DNA from: an uncultured Bacteroidales bacterium
GTDB taxonomy: Bacteria > Bacteroidota > Bacteroidia > Bacteroidales > Paludibacteraceae
DNA length: 64,000 nt
NCBI GenBank assembly: GCA_949282265.1
Contig: CASDOZ010000004.1
Location: 1 to 64,000 of the forward strand
Reading direction: 5' to 3'
In this document: one piece after another, positions 18,711 to 28,696 of the stretch
How positions within the stretch are numbered: position 1 is the stretch's first letter
Layout: every line of letters starts with the position of its first letter
Translations under genes and position numbers: made by a program
Notes under the pieces: model-generated
Database searches by the model: none
Told to the model about the DNA's origin: nothing
Seen by the model: the letters and a program-made list of their open reading frames with translations, nothing else

Positions 18711-18741
18711 AGGCAGTTGGCTTTTAAGTGATTAGCTGCCT
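18711..18741 (-). promoter_or_regulatory. Hairpin in the rplY leader
   Basis: A short stem (AGGCAG with CTGCCT, 18711-18716 and 18736-18741) lies in the transcribed leader about 30 nt before the rplY start. It could be an autoregulatory L25-binding site or a chance hairpin. No known leader motif was recognised. Confidence 0.3.
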
Positions 18742-18778
18742 TATTTCCCATCACACTTTCTTTTGCAAAAAAGCGGCG

Positions 18779-18809
18779 CAAAGGTATGAAAAAAAATCGG
18801 ATAAACAAA
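18779..18809 (-). promoter_or_regulatory. Bacteroidetes-type promoter for the rplY operon
   Basis: On the minus strand, TTTG (18806-18809) and TACCTTTG (18779-18786) are separated by 19 bp, a close match to the consensus. Transcription would start near 18772, leaving a leader of about 90 nt. Confidence 0.75.
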
Positions 18810-18812
18810 GGG

Positions 18813-19481
18813 CTATTTTATGTTTGCATCGGGTAGCTCTTTTAATAATTCACCCTCTGCAGTTAGCTTGTTTGTGATGGTTTGCGTTCCATTCGTATCG
18901 TAATATAAAATTTCCCATACGTTTTCGGAGATTTGTTCTGCTTCTATCACCCGCATGTCTGTATAGGCAATACCCAATTCCTGCATGATGCTTTCTGGAA
19001 TTACAATCGGGTGGGGGTCATCAAGGTCGTTGCTGTGTTCGAGTATTTGCCCGGATTCTATGCAAATCATTTCTGTCTGCGAAAGTTCTATATAATAATG
19101 TACGCAGAAATAGGGACGTTCTATTTTGTGAATGTCCTCTACATTGCTTGCATAATAGCCTTTTTCCCCGATAGTGCTTTGTATTCCTTCCGAAAGCAGC
19201 TTGTAAACGATTTCCGTGGAAGACATGCGCCATGTGGCGGACTGGTCGAACCAGGCTTCCACTTCAAAGCCGTCGGAGCGGAATGAGGCCACGTAATAGC
19301 CATCTTCCAGTTCCCATTCTATATATTGTGCATTGGGATAGCGGTTGCGCAAGGCATCGCCGACTTCGTTCGGAACACGGTAACTGTTTTTCCCGTACCA
19401 GTCGGCTTTTTGGTCATCACAACCATAGCTAAAACAGAGCAAACTAATGAGCGATAGTAAATAAATGACTTTTTTGTTCAT
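18813..19481 (-). CDS. PepSY-like lipoprotein
   Basis: This 222-aa protein begins with a lipoprotein signal (MNKKVIYLLSLISLLCFSYGC, Cys21). The mature part has two PepSY-like repeats of the kind found in small Bacteroidetes envelope proteins (PF11396 type). In the first, residues ~40-80 read VGDALRNRYPNAQYIEWELEDGYY and then a VEAWFDQSATW segment; a related pattern follows around ILEHSNDLDDPHP...MRVIEAEQISENVWEILYYD. Function is unknown; PepSY domains are proposed to inhibit proteases or bind small ligands. The frame is open upstream to 19715, overlapping mfd, but the signal peptide and the -7 box at 19503-19510 set the start at 19481. Confidence 0.7.
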   Translation of the reverse strand: MNKKVIYLLSLISLLCFSYGCDDQKADWYGKNSYRVPNEVGDALRNRYPNAQYIEWELEDGYYVASFRSDGFEVEAWFDQSATWRMSSTEIVYKLLSEGIQSTIGEKGYYASNVEDIHKIERPYFCVHYYIELSQTEMICIESGQILEHSNDLDDPHPIVIPESIMQELGIAYTDMRVIEAEQISENVWEILYYDTNGTQTITNKLTAEGELLKELPDANIK

Positions 19482-19502
19482 AGTTTTTGTTTTTTTGCGC
19501 GG

Positions 19503-19510
19503 CAAAGATA
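19503..19510 (-). promoter_or_regulatory. -7 box for the PepSY-like lipoprotein gene
   Basis: TATCTTTG on the minus strand lies 21 nt upstream of ATG 19481. It excludes the farther upstream in-frame codons as starts. Confidence 0.65.
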
Positions 19511-19615
19511 AGTATAATTCGTGAATTTGAGAAATATGTGGTTTTGGGGCTGTTTCATGGGTGTGTTCGGGCATTCCTGCGGCATCTTTTATTTTTTCAA
19601 TTCGTTGAATATGCC

Positions 19616-19623
19616 TATTTTTG
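19616..19623 (+). promoter_or_regulatory. -7 box for mfd
   Basis: TATTTTTG on the plus strand lies 71 nt upstream of ATG 19695, in the intergenic region shared with the divergent lipoprotein gene. Confidence 0.55.
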
Positions 19624-19694
19624 CACGATAAACAGGTAACGGCGCATTTTTCTGGAAAATAGCTTACCAATGAGCCGTATCGTTGTTTGGTTCT

Positions 19695-22600
19695 ATGGAG
19701 ATACAGAAACTTCATGCGCTATATGCGCAACATCCGCAAGTGGATTTGGCTGGCAAATGGCTGAAAAGTAAAAAGGAGCCCCATTTGCTGGTACGGGGCT
19801 TGTATGCGTCGGCACGTTCCATGGTTTTGGGCGCGTTGTTCAGGCAACAGTCGTGCTGCCAGTTCATCGTGGCCGACGATTTGGACAGTGCATCCTATCT
19901 GTTCAATGACTTGCAGGCGCTTTTGGAAAGTTCCGAACTGGCTTTTTTCCCTTCGTCATATACGCGGCGGCTTCGAAACCGTCAAGCCGATTCGGCCAAT
20001 GAGATTTTGCGCACCGAAACCTTGAACCGGTTGGCTAACAATCCTGCGCCCTGCATAGTTGTAACCTATCCGGAAGCGCTGATGGAAAAAGTGGTTACGG
20101 CAGACAACCTGAAACAAAATACTTTGCCTTTGCGCGTCGGCGGGCATTTCGACACGGAAGCCTTGCAGCAGGTGTTGCAAACATACGGTTTCCAGCGTGT
20201 TGATTTTGTGTATGAACCAGGTCAATATGCTGTGCGCGGAAGTATTGTAGACATTTTTTCCTATTCATGTGAATTGCCATACCGTATCGATTTTTTTGGT
20301 GATGAAATTGATTCAATCCGTATTTTTGACATAGAAACCCAGCTTTCGCAGACGAAAAAGCAAGAAGTGGAAATCGTGCCGGACATGAATGTGGAAAAAT
20401 ATGTGGAGACGGAATCCATTCTGGAATATCTGCCGGCCGATACTTTGTATGTTTTTGATGACCTTGCGTTTGTATGCGGCAAAATGGACCGATTGTATGA
20501 CGAGGCGGTTTTGCAGGCGCAGGAAGCCGGCAAGCAAAAAGCCGATTTGGCAGCCACTTTGCTGAACGGTAACGATTTGTCTGCATGGTTGGCTGACAAG
20601 CGTACTTTTGAAATGAGCCGGGCATCTTGCTTCCAAAAATATGCGGCTCTGGAGTTTCATACTGAACACCAGCAGCTTTTCCATAAGAATTTCGATTTGA
20701 TTACGGCTTCTTTTAAGGAGTCGCTGGACAAAGGCTATCAGATTTTCATATTGAGCGACAGCGTCAAGCAGACCGATCGCATCGCTTCCATTTTTGAAGA
20801 TATGGGGCAGCAAATCGAGTTTACGCCTGTCGATAAGACTTTGCACGAAGGATTTATCGACCACGACAAGCGCATTTGCTGCTATACGGACCATCAGATT
20901 TTCGAACGTTTCCACAAGGCGCAGTTCCGCACTGACAAGACGCGGCAAGGTAAAGCCATATTGACGTTGAAAGAGTTGAACCAATTGCGGGTCGGCGACT
21001 TTGTGGTGCATGTGGACCACGGAATTGGCAAATTTAGTGGACTGGTGCGCACGAATGTGAACGGCAAGATGCAGGAAATGGTCAAGTTGGTTTATCGGGA
21101 CGATGACATTATTTTCGTGAGCATTCATGCGCTACACCGCATAAGCAAATACAAAGGCAAAGAGGGCGAACCTCCCAAAATCAGCAAGCTGGGAAGCGGG
21201 GCATGGGAACGCTTGAAAGACCGCACCAAGTCGAAGGTAAAGGACATTGCGCGCGAGTTGATCCAGTTGTATGCCAAACGGAAGGCGGAAAAGGGTTTCC
21301 GTTATTCGCCGGACAGTTTTTTGCAGCATGAACTGGAAGCATCATTTATCTATGAAGACACGCCGGACCAGATAAAGGCGACGATGGATTTCAAGAAGGA
21401 CATGGAGTCCGACATGCCGATGGACAGGCTTGTTTGCGGTGATGTCGGCTTCGGGAAGACCGAAATAGCCATGCGCGCGGCGTTTAAGGCAGTATGCGAC
21501 GACAAGCAGGTGGTTGTTCTTGTGCCGACGACAGTGCTTGCTTTGCAGCATTACCATTCGTTCAAGGAACGTTTCAAAAACTTCCCCTGCACGGTCGATT
21601 ATTTGAGCCGCGCTCGCACCAGCAAGGAAACCAAAGATGTGTTGGAACGCCTTGCCAGCGGCGAGTTGAACGTGATAATCGGCACGCACAAATTGGTGGG
21701 CAAGAATGTCAAGTTCAAGGATTTGGGTTTGCTTATCGTGGATGAAGAACAGAAATTCGGTGTTGCCGTGAAGGAAAAACTCAAAGAGTTGAAAGTCAAT
21801 GTTGATACAATGACGCTGACGGCCACTCCCATTCCGCGGACTTTGCAATTTTCGCTGTTGGGTGCGCGTGACCTGAGCGTCATGACCACGCCGCCGCCCA
21901 ACCGCTATCCGGTGCAGACCGAAATCATCAGCATGTCCGACGAAGATATTATCCGTGAAGCCATAGAGAACGAGATGGCACGTAACGGGCAGGTATTTTT
22001 CATCAATAACCGCATACAAAACCTGTTTGTCATAGAGAACATGGTTAAACGGCTGGTGCCGCATTGCCGCGTGGCGGTCGGGCACGGCCAAATGCCGCCC
22101 GAACAACTGGAAAACGTATTGCTTGATTTTATCAATTATGAATACGATGTGCTGGTGGCGACAAGCATAGTGGAGTCCGGTGTGGACATTCCCAATGTCA
22201 ATACGATTATCATCAACAGTGCGCACCATTTCGGGCTGAGCGACCTGCACCAGTTACGGGGCAGGGTGGGGCGCAGTAACCGGAAAGCCTACTGCTACCT
22301 GATTGCGCCGGACCGTAGCCTGCTGACTCCCGAGGCGCGGCGCCGTTTGCAGGCCATAGAAACATTTGCAGATTTGGGCAGCGGTTTCAACCTGGCGATG
22401 CAGGATTTGGATATCCGCGGAGCGGGAAATATGTTAGGTGCGGAGCAGAGCGGCTTCATTGCCGACTTGGGCTACGAAACCTACCAGAAAATTTTGAACG
22501 AGGCAGTGTTGGAGTTGAAGGAGGACGAGTTTTCCGATTTGTACCAGGAAGAATTTAAGATGGCCGAAAACAATACGACTTTCGTTACGGATTGCCAACT

Positions 22601-23030
22601 GGACACGGATATGGAAATCGGTTTCCCGATGGAATATATTGAGAACACATCGGAACGCATCAGTTTGTACCGTGAGTTGGATGCGATAACTAACCCGTTG
22701 GATTTGCAGGCGTACAAGCAGCGTTTGGTCGATCGTTTTGGAACATTGCCGCCGCAAGGCGAGGAACTGCTTGTCGTGGTGCAAATGCGTTGGGCGGCCA
22801 TGCGCTTGGGATGCGAGCGGCTTATCCTGAAAGGAGGCCGCATGATATTGCATCTTGTTTCCAATGTCAATTCGGCTTATTATCAGTCGGAAACGTTCGG
22901 TCGCGTGCTGAACTATATGGTACAGAATCCCCGCCGTTGCCAGCTGCGCGAACAGAATGGCAAGCGTTCGGCAGTTATAGCCGATGTTACTACCATAACG
23001 GAAGCCTGGAAAATTCTTTCGGAGATATAA
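19695..23030 (+). CDS. mfd: Transcription-repair coupling factor
   Basis: This 1111-aa protein displaces RNA polymerase stalled at DNA lesions and recruits UvrA. The N-terminal UvrB-like region (residues ~1-330) includes YGFQRVDFVYEPGQYAVRGS. An RNA-polymerase-interacting, CarD-like domain (~430-500) has LRVGDFVVHVDHGIGKF. The superfamily 2 translocase has Walker A GDVGFGKTE (~582-590), the DEEQ box (VDEEQKFGV, ~683), TATPIPRTLQ, and the RecG-like IVESGVDIPNVNT and LHQLRGRVGR. A C-terminal TRCF domain completes it. Length is that of the family. The frame is open from a TTG at 19683, but ATG 19695 is preferred. It stands as a single gene with its own promoter box; fumarase downstream has a separate promoter. 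Confidence 0.95.
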   Translation: MEIQKLHALYAQHPQVDLAGKWLKSKKEPHLLVRGLYASARSMVLGALFRQQSCCQFIVADDLDSASYLFNDLQALLESSELAFFPSSYTRRLRNRQADSANEILRTETLNRLANNPAPCIVVTYPEALMEKVVTADNLKQNTLPLRVGGHFDTEALQQVLQTYGFQRVDFVYEPGQYAVRGSIVDIFSYSCELPYRIDFFGDEIDSIRIFDIETQLSQTKKQEVEIVPDMNVEKYVETESILEYLPADTLYVFDDLAFVCGKMDRLYDEAVLQAQEAGKQKADLAATLLNGNDLSAWLADKRTFEMSRASCFQKYAALEFHTEHQQLFHKNFDLITASFKESLDKGYQIFILSDSVKQTDRIASIFEDMGQQIEFTPVDKTLHEGFIDHDKRICCYTDHQIFERFHKAQFRTDKTRQGKAILTLKELNQLRVGDFVVHVDHGIGKFSGLVRTNVNGKMQEMVKLVYRDDDIIFVSIHALHRISKYKGKEGEPPKISKLGSGAWERLKDRTKSKVKDIARELIQLYAKRKAEKGFRYSPDSFLQHELEASFIYEDTPDQIKATMDFKKDMESDMPMDRLVCGDVGFGKTEIAMRAAFKAVCDDKQVVVLVPTTVLALQHYHSFKERFKNFPCTVDYLSRARTSKETKDVLERLASGELNVIIGTHKLVGKNVKFKDLGLLIVDEEQKFGVAVKEKLKELKVNVDTMTLTATPIPRTLQFSLLGARDLSVMTTPPPNRYPVQTEIISMSDEDIIREAIENEMARNGQVFFINNRIQNLFVIENMVKRLVPHCRVAVGHGQMPPEQLENVLLDFINYEYDVLVATSIVESGVDIPNVNTIIINSAHHFGLSDLHQLRGRVGRSNRKAYCYLIAPDRSLLTPEARRRLQAIETFADLGSGFNLAMQDLDIRGAGNMLGAEQSGFIADLGYETYQKILNEAVLELKEDEFSDLYQEEFKMAENNTTFVTDCQLDTDMEIGFPMEYIENTSERISLYRELDAITNPLDLQAYKQRLVDRFGTLPPQGEELLVVVQMRWAAMRLGCERLILKGGRMILHLVSNVNSAYYQSETFGRVLNYMVQNPRRCQLREQNGKRSAVIADVTTITEAWKILSEI

Positions 23031-23043
23031 AAACAGTGTTTCG

Positions 23044-23074
23044 TTGTTCGGGTGACGGATTTTTTTTACCTTTG
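23044..23074 (+). promoter_or_regulatory. Bacteroidetes-type promoter for fumarase
   Basis: TTG (23044-23046) and TACCTTTG (23067-23074) are separated by 20 bp, 62 nt before ATG 23137. Confidence 0.7.
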
Positions 23075-23136
23075 CGAGTCGCTACGGAAAAATTGCAGCA
23101 GAAAACGAACAAAACAACTATCAAAAAAGATAAATT

Positions 23137-24768
23137 ATGGCACAAACAGAGTTCAAGTACAGCCCTATGTTTCAGTTGGGCAAGGATGAAACGCAGTATT
23201 ATTTGCTCACCAAAGATTATGTATCGGTTTCCGAATTTGAAGGCAAGCCCATTTTGAAGGTTGCCAAAGAGGGTTTGACAGCGATGGCCAATGCGGCTTT
23301 TCGTGACGTCTCCTTTTTGTTGCGGCGCTCTCATAATGAGCAAGTTGCTAAAATCCTGACAGATCCGGAAGCCTCTGAAAATGACAAATATGTAGCTTTG
23401 ACATTCTTGCGCAATGCCGAAGTTTCGTGTAAGGGCAAATTGCCGCTTTGTCAGGATACGGGCACGGCCATTATTCATGGCGAAAAAGGGCAGCAGGTCT
23501 GGACAGGCTATTGCGATGAAGAAGCTTTGTCGCTGGGTGTGTTTAAAACATATACGGAAGAAAATTTGCGCTATTCGCAGAATGCGCCGCTCACCATGTA
23601 CGATGAAGTGAACACAAAGTGCAACTTGCCAGCCCAAATCGATATAGAGGCTACCGAAGGAATGGAATACCGTTTCTTGTGTGTGACCAAGGGCGGAGGC
23701 TCGGCCAACAAGACATATCTTTACCAGGAAACCAAAGCCTTGCTGAATCCGGGCACGTTGGTTCCGTTCTTGGTGGAAAAAATGAAAACCCTCGGCACAG
23801 CGGCATGTCCGCCCTATCATATCGCTTTCGTCATTGGCGGAACATCGGCGGAACGCAACCTGCTGACCGTGAAGTTGGCTTCGACGCATTATTATGATAC
23901 TTTGCCGACCACCGGCGACGAAACGGGCCGTGCTTTCCGTGATGTGGAACTGGAAAAAGAAGTCTTGAAAGAAGCCTGCAAAATCGGATTGGGTGCGCAG
24001 TTCGGCGGAAAATACCTTGCACATGACGTGCGGATCGTGCGCTTGCCGCGCCATGGCGCAAGTTGCCCGGTAGGTCTGGGCGTTTCGTGCTCGGCAGACC
24101 GCAACATCAAGTGCAAAATAAACAAGGATGGAATTTGGATTGAGAAATTAGATGATAACCCCGGCGAACTGATTCCGGAAGAATTGCGGCAAGCTGGCGA
24201 AGGCAATGCCGTGCGCATAGACTTGAACCAACCTATGGCCGAAGTGTTGAAAGAACTGACCAAATATCCGGTGGCGACCCGCTTGTCGTTGAACGGCACC
24301 ATCATTGTCGGCCGCGACATTGCACACGCCAAAATCAAGGAACGCCTTGACACGGGCGAACCCATGCCGCAATACTTGAAAGACCATCCTATTTATTATG
24401 CAGGTCCCGCGAAGACACCGGCAGGAATGGCTTGCGGCTCCATGGGGCCGACGACGGCAGGACGTATGGATCCGTACGTGGATTTGTTCCAGAGCCATGG
24501 CGGCAGCATGATTATGTTGGCCAAAGGCAACCGTAGCCAGCAGGTAACTGATGCATGTAAGAAACATGGCGGTTTCTACCTTGGTTCCATTGGTGGCCCG
24601 GCGGCTATCTTGGCGCAAAACAATATCAAATCCATTGAGTGTGTCGAATATCCAGAACTGGGCATGGAAGCGATTTGGAAAATCGAAGTACAGGATTTCC
24701 CTGCCTTTATTCTTGTGGATGACAAAGGAAACGACTTTTTCAAACAATTGAAGCCGGCTTGCAAGTAA
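23137..24768 (+). CDS. fumA: Class I fumarate hydratase (4Fe-4S)
   Basis: This 543-aa iron-sulfur fumarase interconverts fumarate and malate; in anaerobic Bacteroidetes it feeds the reductive branch to succinate. The three cluster cysteines occur at exactly the positions known for E. coli FumA/FumB: Cys105 (LPLCQDTGT), Cys224 (TAACPPYH) and Cys318 (GLGVSCSAD). Other family motifs are [22 protein letters not shown] and GPTTAGRMD near the C-terminus. Class I fumarases are oxygen-sensitive, in line with an anaerobic host. Single gene with its own promoter. Confidence 0.94.
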   Translation: MAQTEFKYSPMFQLGKDETQYYLLTKDYVSVSEFEGKPILKVAKEGLTAMANAAFRDVSFLLRRSHNEQVAKILTDPEASENDKYVALTFLRNAEVSCKGKLPLCQDTGTAIIHGEKGQQVWTGYCDEEALSLGVFKTYTEENLRYSQNAPLTMYDEVNTKCNLPAQIDIEATEGMEYRFLCVTKGGGSANKTYLYQETKALLNPGTLVPFLVEKMKTLGTAACPPYHIAFVIGGTSAERNLLTVKLASTHYYDTLPTTGDETGRAFRDVELEKEVLKEACKIGLGAQFGGKYLAHDVRIVRLPRHGASCPVGLGVSCSADRNIKCKINKDGIWIEKLDDNPGELIPEELRQAGEGNAVRIDLNQPMAEVLKELTKYPVATRLSLNGTIIVGRDIAHAKIKERLDTGEPMPQYLKDHPIYYAGPAKTPAGMACGSMGPTTAGRMDPYVDLFQSHGGSMIMLAKGNRSQQVTDACKKHGGFYLGSIGGPAAILAQNNIKSIECVEYPELGMEAIWKIEVQDFPAFILVDDKGNDFFKQLKPACK

Positions 24769-24912
24769 GCGGCGGCTTTTAGTTCCGATATAGTCTCCGG
24801 ATGGCTGCGTGCCGTTCGGGGACTACTTGTCTTGGAGCGGCCATTTGGCATTTTGTATCATTTCTATTGCCGTTTCCTGCGGGAAGACGGCAGTTTAATA
24901 CTTGTTTTCTAT

Positions 24913-27342
24913 ATGAAATTACACGTTTATTTTATGCGGCTCTTGTGTTTGCTGTCTTGCGTGGCAATCTCATGGGCAATGTCAGCGCAGGTGCCGGAAG
25001 GTTATTACGACGATGCCATTGGCAAACGGGATACCTTGTTGAAAACAGCCCTGCATCAGATTATTGAAGTCGGGACACGTCTTTCTTATGGTTCGGGGGC
25101 GGAATCGACTTGGACAGGTTTTGAGAAAGCCGACCTGCATCCGGACGGTTATGTCTGGGATATGTATTCGCTCAACAAAGTGAAATTTCCCGGCAATGGG
25201 AAAGCGCCATCGGGCATGAACATCGAACACAGTTTTGCCAAAAGCTGGTGGGGCGGTGCGAAAAACAATGCATATAAGGACTTGTATCATCTGAATCCTT
25301 CCAATGCGAAGGCCAATTCGGAACGTGGCAGTTTTCCGTTGGGCGTGGTTGATGGCGATGGCAGTTTCAACAACGGCTCGCTGAAAGTCGGCAAGAATTG
25401 CTATGGCACCAGTTATTCCGGCCAGTGTTTCGAGCCGCTCGATGAGTACAAGGGCGACTTTGCCCGTGCTTATTTTTACATGGTTACCTGCTACGAAGAC
25501 TTCAATTGGAGCGCCGGCAACAGCAATTCGCTGGCTGTTATCAATCCGGCAGACAAATACCGCGTGTTCAAGCCGTGGTTTGCGCAGATGCTGTTGGAAT
25601 GGCATCGTGCCGACCCAGTGAGCGAGAAGGAAATCAACCGCCAAAAAGCCATTTATGAATTGCAGTACAACCGCAACCCGTTCATTGATTATCCTTGCCT
25701 GGTGGAATATATCTGGGGCAGCAAGGTGGGCGAACCGGTCGATTTTGATATGTTGATGAGCACGTCATCTGATGAATATCTGTCGTCTGACGACAAGTCG
25801 GGATGCGATTGCCGCATCACGGTGCCGACTGTCACTGCGCCACGTAAAAATGCGACTGTGGCCGTAGGAGCCGCCAACGTCGGGCAGACAGTGTCGGTGG
25901 AAGTACTTGTGCAGGGTGTTTTGCTGACGCAGCCGCTTGCTTTGCAGCTGTTGGGGCAGGATGCCGGTTGTTTCTCGTTGTCGCAGACGGAAATTGCGGC
26001 GGACGACGCTTTGGCCGGCACAATGTTGCAAATTACATATCGTCCGGAGGCCTTGGGCAACTATCAGGCTACGCTGGCCATATCCAGCGCGGAACTGCAA
26101 GCCGCCACGGAAGTTGTGCTGACTGGCGAATGTTTGGCAGCGTTGACCGCTCCCGCGGTTGATGAGTTGCTCTTGAACAGCACAGACGCCACTGAAACAC
26201 AGGAAACTATTATTGAATTGCGTGGAACAAACCTGCAAAGTCCAGTCCGGCTTGCATTGTCTGGGCAGGATGCGGCGCATTTCTCCTTGTCGGCAAACAC
26301 GGTGCAGCCGGCCGAGGCCATGGATGGTACGCAGATTACTTTGTCCTATCGTCCGCAGGAGATAGGAGCGCATACTGCAGTCTTGCAGATAACCAGTCCC
26401 GATTTCAGCACGAAGACCATCAACTTGGTAGCACATTGCTCGTTCGAGGTGTACGACCCTGTTGATGTTACAGAAGAATCCTTCTGTGCTTCATGGAGCA
26501 ATGCGGATGTCGCCGACTATATTTTAGATGTTTATACCAAGCAGGTAACCGGTGTGGAAATGGATACCGTGTTCAGCGTAAGTCCGCTTTCCACGTCGGC
26601 CGTTGCGGAATCATCGTATTTGAACACAACCGGTAAGGTTTATGATGAAACGGATGCATTGCGCCTCGGGACAGGCAGCGGTGATGGTACGTTGAATATT
26701 TCCGGTGTTGATTTTTCGGCCGGAGGCATGATCTATATCACGGCTCAGCGTTACCGTGACGACAAGAGTGTGCTGAAAGTCACCCAGGGTGCAGTAGTGC
26801 TGGCCTCTTATGAACTATCCGGCGAATATCGCACTTACGAGGTGGTTGTGCCCGAGGGAACATCCGGTGTCATATCCGTGCAGCAAGGCAACAAAGACGA
26901 GCGAATCAATATAGCTTCAATTACGGCAGTTACGGGTGGCGAGAAAATCTCGAATGTGTCGTTGGCCGGTTACCCGAAACATACGGGCAATGTGTTGTCT
27001 GCTGTTGTTGAGGGATTGTCGCCGCAGTATGTTTATTATTATACTGTTACGCCCGAAGGGCTGGCGGAATCCGAGGAAATCGAAGTGTTGCTGCTCGGCA
27101 ACGATATGGCCGTCGTAACGCCTGAGGAGAACCTTGTAAGCTGTTATGTGATGGATGATGTGCTTCATGTTTCCGGCCTGCCGGCTAATGTCCGCCTGGC
27201 TTTGTATGATGTTTCCGGCCGCGTGCTCCATGTGATGGAGGCGCATGGGACTGCGCAGATTCCGTTACCGGCAGATGGGGTGTTTATGCTTCAAATTGTT
27301 GAAAATTCCGGTATGCAGATAATCAAAATACTGAAACAGTAA
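24913..27342 (+). CDS. Secreted endonuclease I family nuclease with beta-sandwich repeats and a T9SS-like tail
   Basis: This 809-aa protein has a Sec signal peptide (ends near SWAMSAQ, residue ~25). The N-terminal ~270 residues belong to the bacterial endonuclease I (EndA/Vvn-like) superfamily: MNIEHSFAKSWWGG holds the catalytic His and DLYHLNPSNAKANSERG the second conserved block. Two similar ~100-residue beta-sandwich repeats follow (~300-405 and ~410-507), each with a GQDA..FSLS core and an ITYRP/LSYRP segment. After a further beta domain, the last ~70 residues (LYDVSGRVLHV...GVFMLQIVENSG...IIKILK) look like a type A T9SS sorting domain. The likely role is degradation of extracellular DNA for phosphate and nucleosides, or from biofilm. 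ATG 24913 is chosen because it starts the hydrophobic leader; the frame is open from 24832. Confidence 0.85.
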   Translation: MKLHVYFMRLLCLLSCVAISWAMSAQVPEGYYDDAIGKRDTLLKTALHQIIEVGTRLSYGSGAESTWTGFEKADLHPDGYVWDMYSLNKVKFPGNGKAPSGMNIEHSFAKSWWGGAKNNAYKDLYHLNPSNAKANSERGSFPLGVVDGDGSFNNGSLKVGKNCYGTSYSGQCFEPLDEYKGDFARAYFYMVTCYEDFNWSAGNSNSLAVINPADKYRVFKPWFAQMLLEWHRADPVSEKEINRQKAIYELQYNRNPFIDYPCLVEYIWGSKVGEPVDFDMLMSTSSDEYLSSDDKSGCDCRITVPTVTAPRKNATVAVGAANVGQTVSVEVLVQGVLLTQPLALQLLGQDAGCFSLSQTEIAADDALAGTMLQITYRPEALGNYQATLAISSAELQAATEVVLTGECLAALTAPAVDELLLNSTDATETQETIIELRGTNLQSPVRLALSGQDAAHFSLSANTVQPAEAMDGTQITLSYRPQEIGAHTAVLQITSPDFSTKTINLVAHCSFEVYDPVDVTEESFCASWSNADVADYILDVYTKQVTGVEMDTVFSVSPLSTSAVAESSYLNTTGKVYDETDALRLGTGSGDGTLNISGVDFSAGGMIYITAQRYRDDKSVLKVTQGAVVLASYELSGEYRTYEVVVPEGTSGVISVQQGNKDERINIASITAVTGGEKISNVSLAGYPKHTGNVLSAVVEGLSPQYVYYYTVTPEGLAESEEIEVLLLGNDMAVVTPEENLVSCYVMDDVLHVSGLPANVRLALYDVSGRVLHVMEAHGTAQIPLPADGVFMLQIVENSGMQIIKILKQ

Positions 27343-27370
27343 ATAGTTTGCTTGATTTTGGTAGTTGCAT

Positions 27371-27421
27371 ATAGCAAGAAATCAGGCCATTGTGCCGGAT
27401 TCTTGTTATGTATTTCTTTTT
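27371..27421 (+). terminator. Probable rho-independent terminator of the nuclease gene
   Basis: A hairpin (ATAGCAAGAA arm at 27371-27380, TTCTTGTTAT arm at 27400-27409, plus an inner GGC/GCC stem) is followed by TATTTCTTTTT. It lies about 30 nt after the stop codon. Confidence 0.55.
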
Positions 27422-27602
27422 GTGGTATGTTTTTACTGGGTGGTATCGATATGGCAAAAAGGGTTGGGGGCATTAATAACCCCAATCCATATTTTTCTTT
27501 TCCAAAACTGAATGACCTAATATATGCCAATATGAGTTTGCGGATATTGTCATCATTCAAAAGAAAATAATTGTCCGATTATCGAATCCGTAAAAATTTG
27601 CG
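27422..27602. other. Intergenic stretch before pheS with a second hairpin
   Basis: No credible gene lies between the nuclease and pheS (332 bases in all). A GGTTGGGG/CCCCAATCC hairpin at 27462-27488 is followed by ATATTTTTCTTTT and could be a second terminator. Nothing else was recognised. Confidence 0.4.
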
Positions 27603-27610
27603 TACCTTTG
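27603..27610 (+). promoter_or_regulatory. -7 box of the pheS promoter
   Basis: TACCTTTG lies 64 nt before ATG 27675. The leader RNA shows no Phe-rich leader peptide. Confidence 0.65.
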
Positions 27611-27674
27611 CACACCCTTGTTAGTTCTTGGTTAAGAGCGGCGGGTTTGTTTTTGAAATATAAATGATTAGTAT

Positions 27675-28691
27675 ATGAAAGAAAAGATTCAGGCGTTACG
27701 TGCGCAGATTGAACAATTGAAAGCAGCCAATCAGGAAGAATTGGAGAACTTGCGTATCAAGTATTTAAGCAAGAAAGGTGAAATCACGGAATTGTTCAAT
27801 GATTTTCGGAATGTTCCTAACGAACAGAAACGTGAAATAGGGCAGTTGTTGAATGAATTGAAGAACATGGCCCAGGAGAAAATCAATACTTTGCGCACCA
27901 TGTTTGAACAATCGCAGTGTGCAAAGGAAGAAACGGATTTGAGCCGCACGGCCGATCCTGTTGCATTAGGTACACGCCACCCGCTTTCGCTGGTACGCGA
28001 GGAGATTATCGATATTTTTTCCCGTATTGGTTTTACGGTGGCCGAAGGGCCTGAAGTGGATGATGACTGGCATGTATTCGGAGCTTTGAATTTTCCGCCG
28101 GAACATCCGGCCCGCGATATGCAGGACACGTTCTTCGTGGAGAAAAATCCGGATATTATGTTGCGTACGCATACATCAAGCGTGCAGAGCCGCGTCATGA
28201 CTACGCAGCAGCCGCCTATTCGTGTGCTGTGTCCGGGGCGTGTTTATCGGAACGAAGCCATTTCAGCACGTGCGCATTGCTTTTTCCATCAGGTGGAAGG
28301 GCTTTATGTTGATAAAAACGTGTCGTTTGCAGACCTGAAACAAGCCTTGCTGTACTTCGCGCGCGAGATGTTCGGTGCCGATACGCAAATCCGTTTGCGT
28401 CCATCCTATTTCCCGTTTACGGAGCCGAGTGCCGAAATGGATATTTCGTGCAATCTGTGCGGCGGTAAAGGTTGCAGTTTTTGCAAGCATACGGGCTGGG
28501 TGGAAATCTTGGGCTGCGGAATGGTTGACCCGAACGTGCTGGAGGCTTGTGGCATTGATAGCCGGGTTTACACCGGTTATGCTTTCGGAATGGGAATTGA
28601 GCGCATCACGAACTTGAAATACCAAGTTAATGACTTGCGCCTGTTCTCGGAAAACGATGTGCGTTTCCTGCGCCAGTTTGAACATGCCTGA
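27675..28691 (+). CDS. pheS: Phenylalanine--tRNA ligase alpha subunit
   Basis: This 338-aa class II synthetase subunit forms an alpha2beta2 enzyme with PheT, which is not in the window. The N-terminal coiled-coil (1-~85) binds tRNA. The catalytic core shows motif 2 (RVYRNEAISARAHCFFHQVEGL) and motif 3 (YAFGMGIERITNLKY). A zinc-like Cys set (CNLCGGKGCSFCKHTGW) lies before motif 3, as in many PheS proteins. ybaK follows by 5 nt and is surely co-transcribed. Confidence 0.95.
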   Translation: MKEKIQALRAQIEQLKAANQEELENLRIKYLSKKGEITELFNDFRNVPNEQKREIGQLLNELKNMAQEKINTLRTMFEQSQCAKEETDLSRTADPVALGTRHPLSLVREEIIDIFSRIGFTVAEGPEVDDDWHVFGALNFPPEHPARDMQDTFFVEKNPDIMLRTHTSSVQSRVMTTQQPPIRVLCPGRVYRNEAISARAHCFFHQVEGLYVDKNVSFADLKQALLYFAREMFGADTQIRLRPSYFPFTEPSAEMDISCNLCGGKGCSFCKHTGWVEILGCGMVDPNVLEACGIDSRVYTGYAFGMGIERITNLKYQVNDLRLFSENDVRFLRQFEHA

Positions 28692-28696
28692 TTGCA

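Noticed and set aside
20313-22250. Minus-strand frames of 271 and 302 codons inside mfd
   Set aside because: They are antisense to conserved Mfd motifs and their translations lack recognisable features.
22990-24054. A 354-codon minus-strand frame across the mfd/fumarase junction
   Set aside because: It covers the fumarase promoter and the Cys105 and Cys224 coding regions in antisense, and has no family resemblance.
27352-27570. A 72-codon plus-strand frame between the nuclease and pheS
   Set aside because: It runs through two terminator-like hairpins, has no promoter or initiation context, and its product resembles nothing known.
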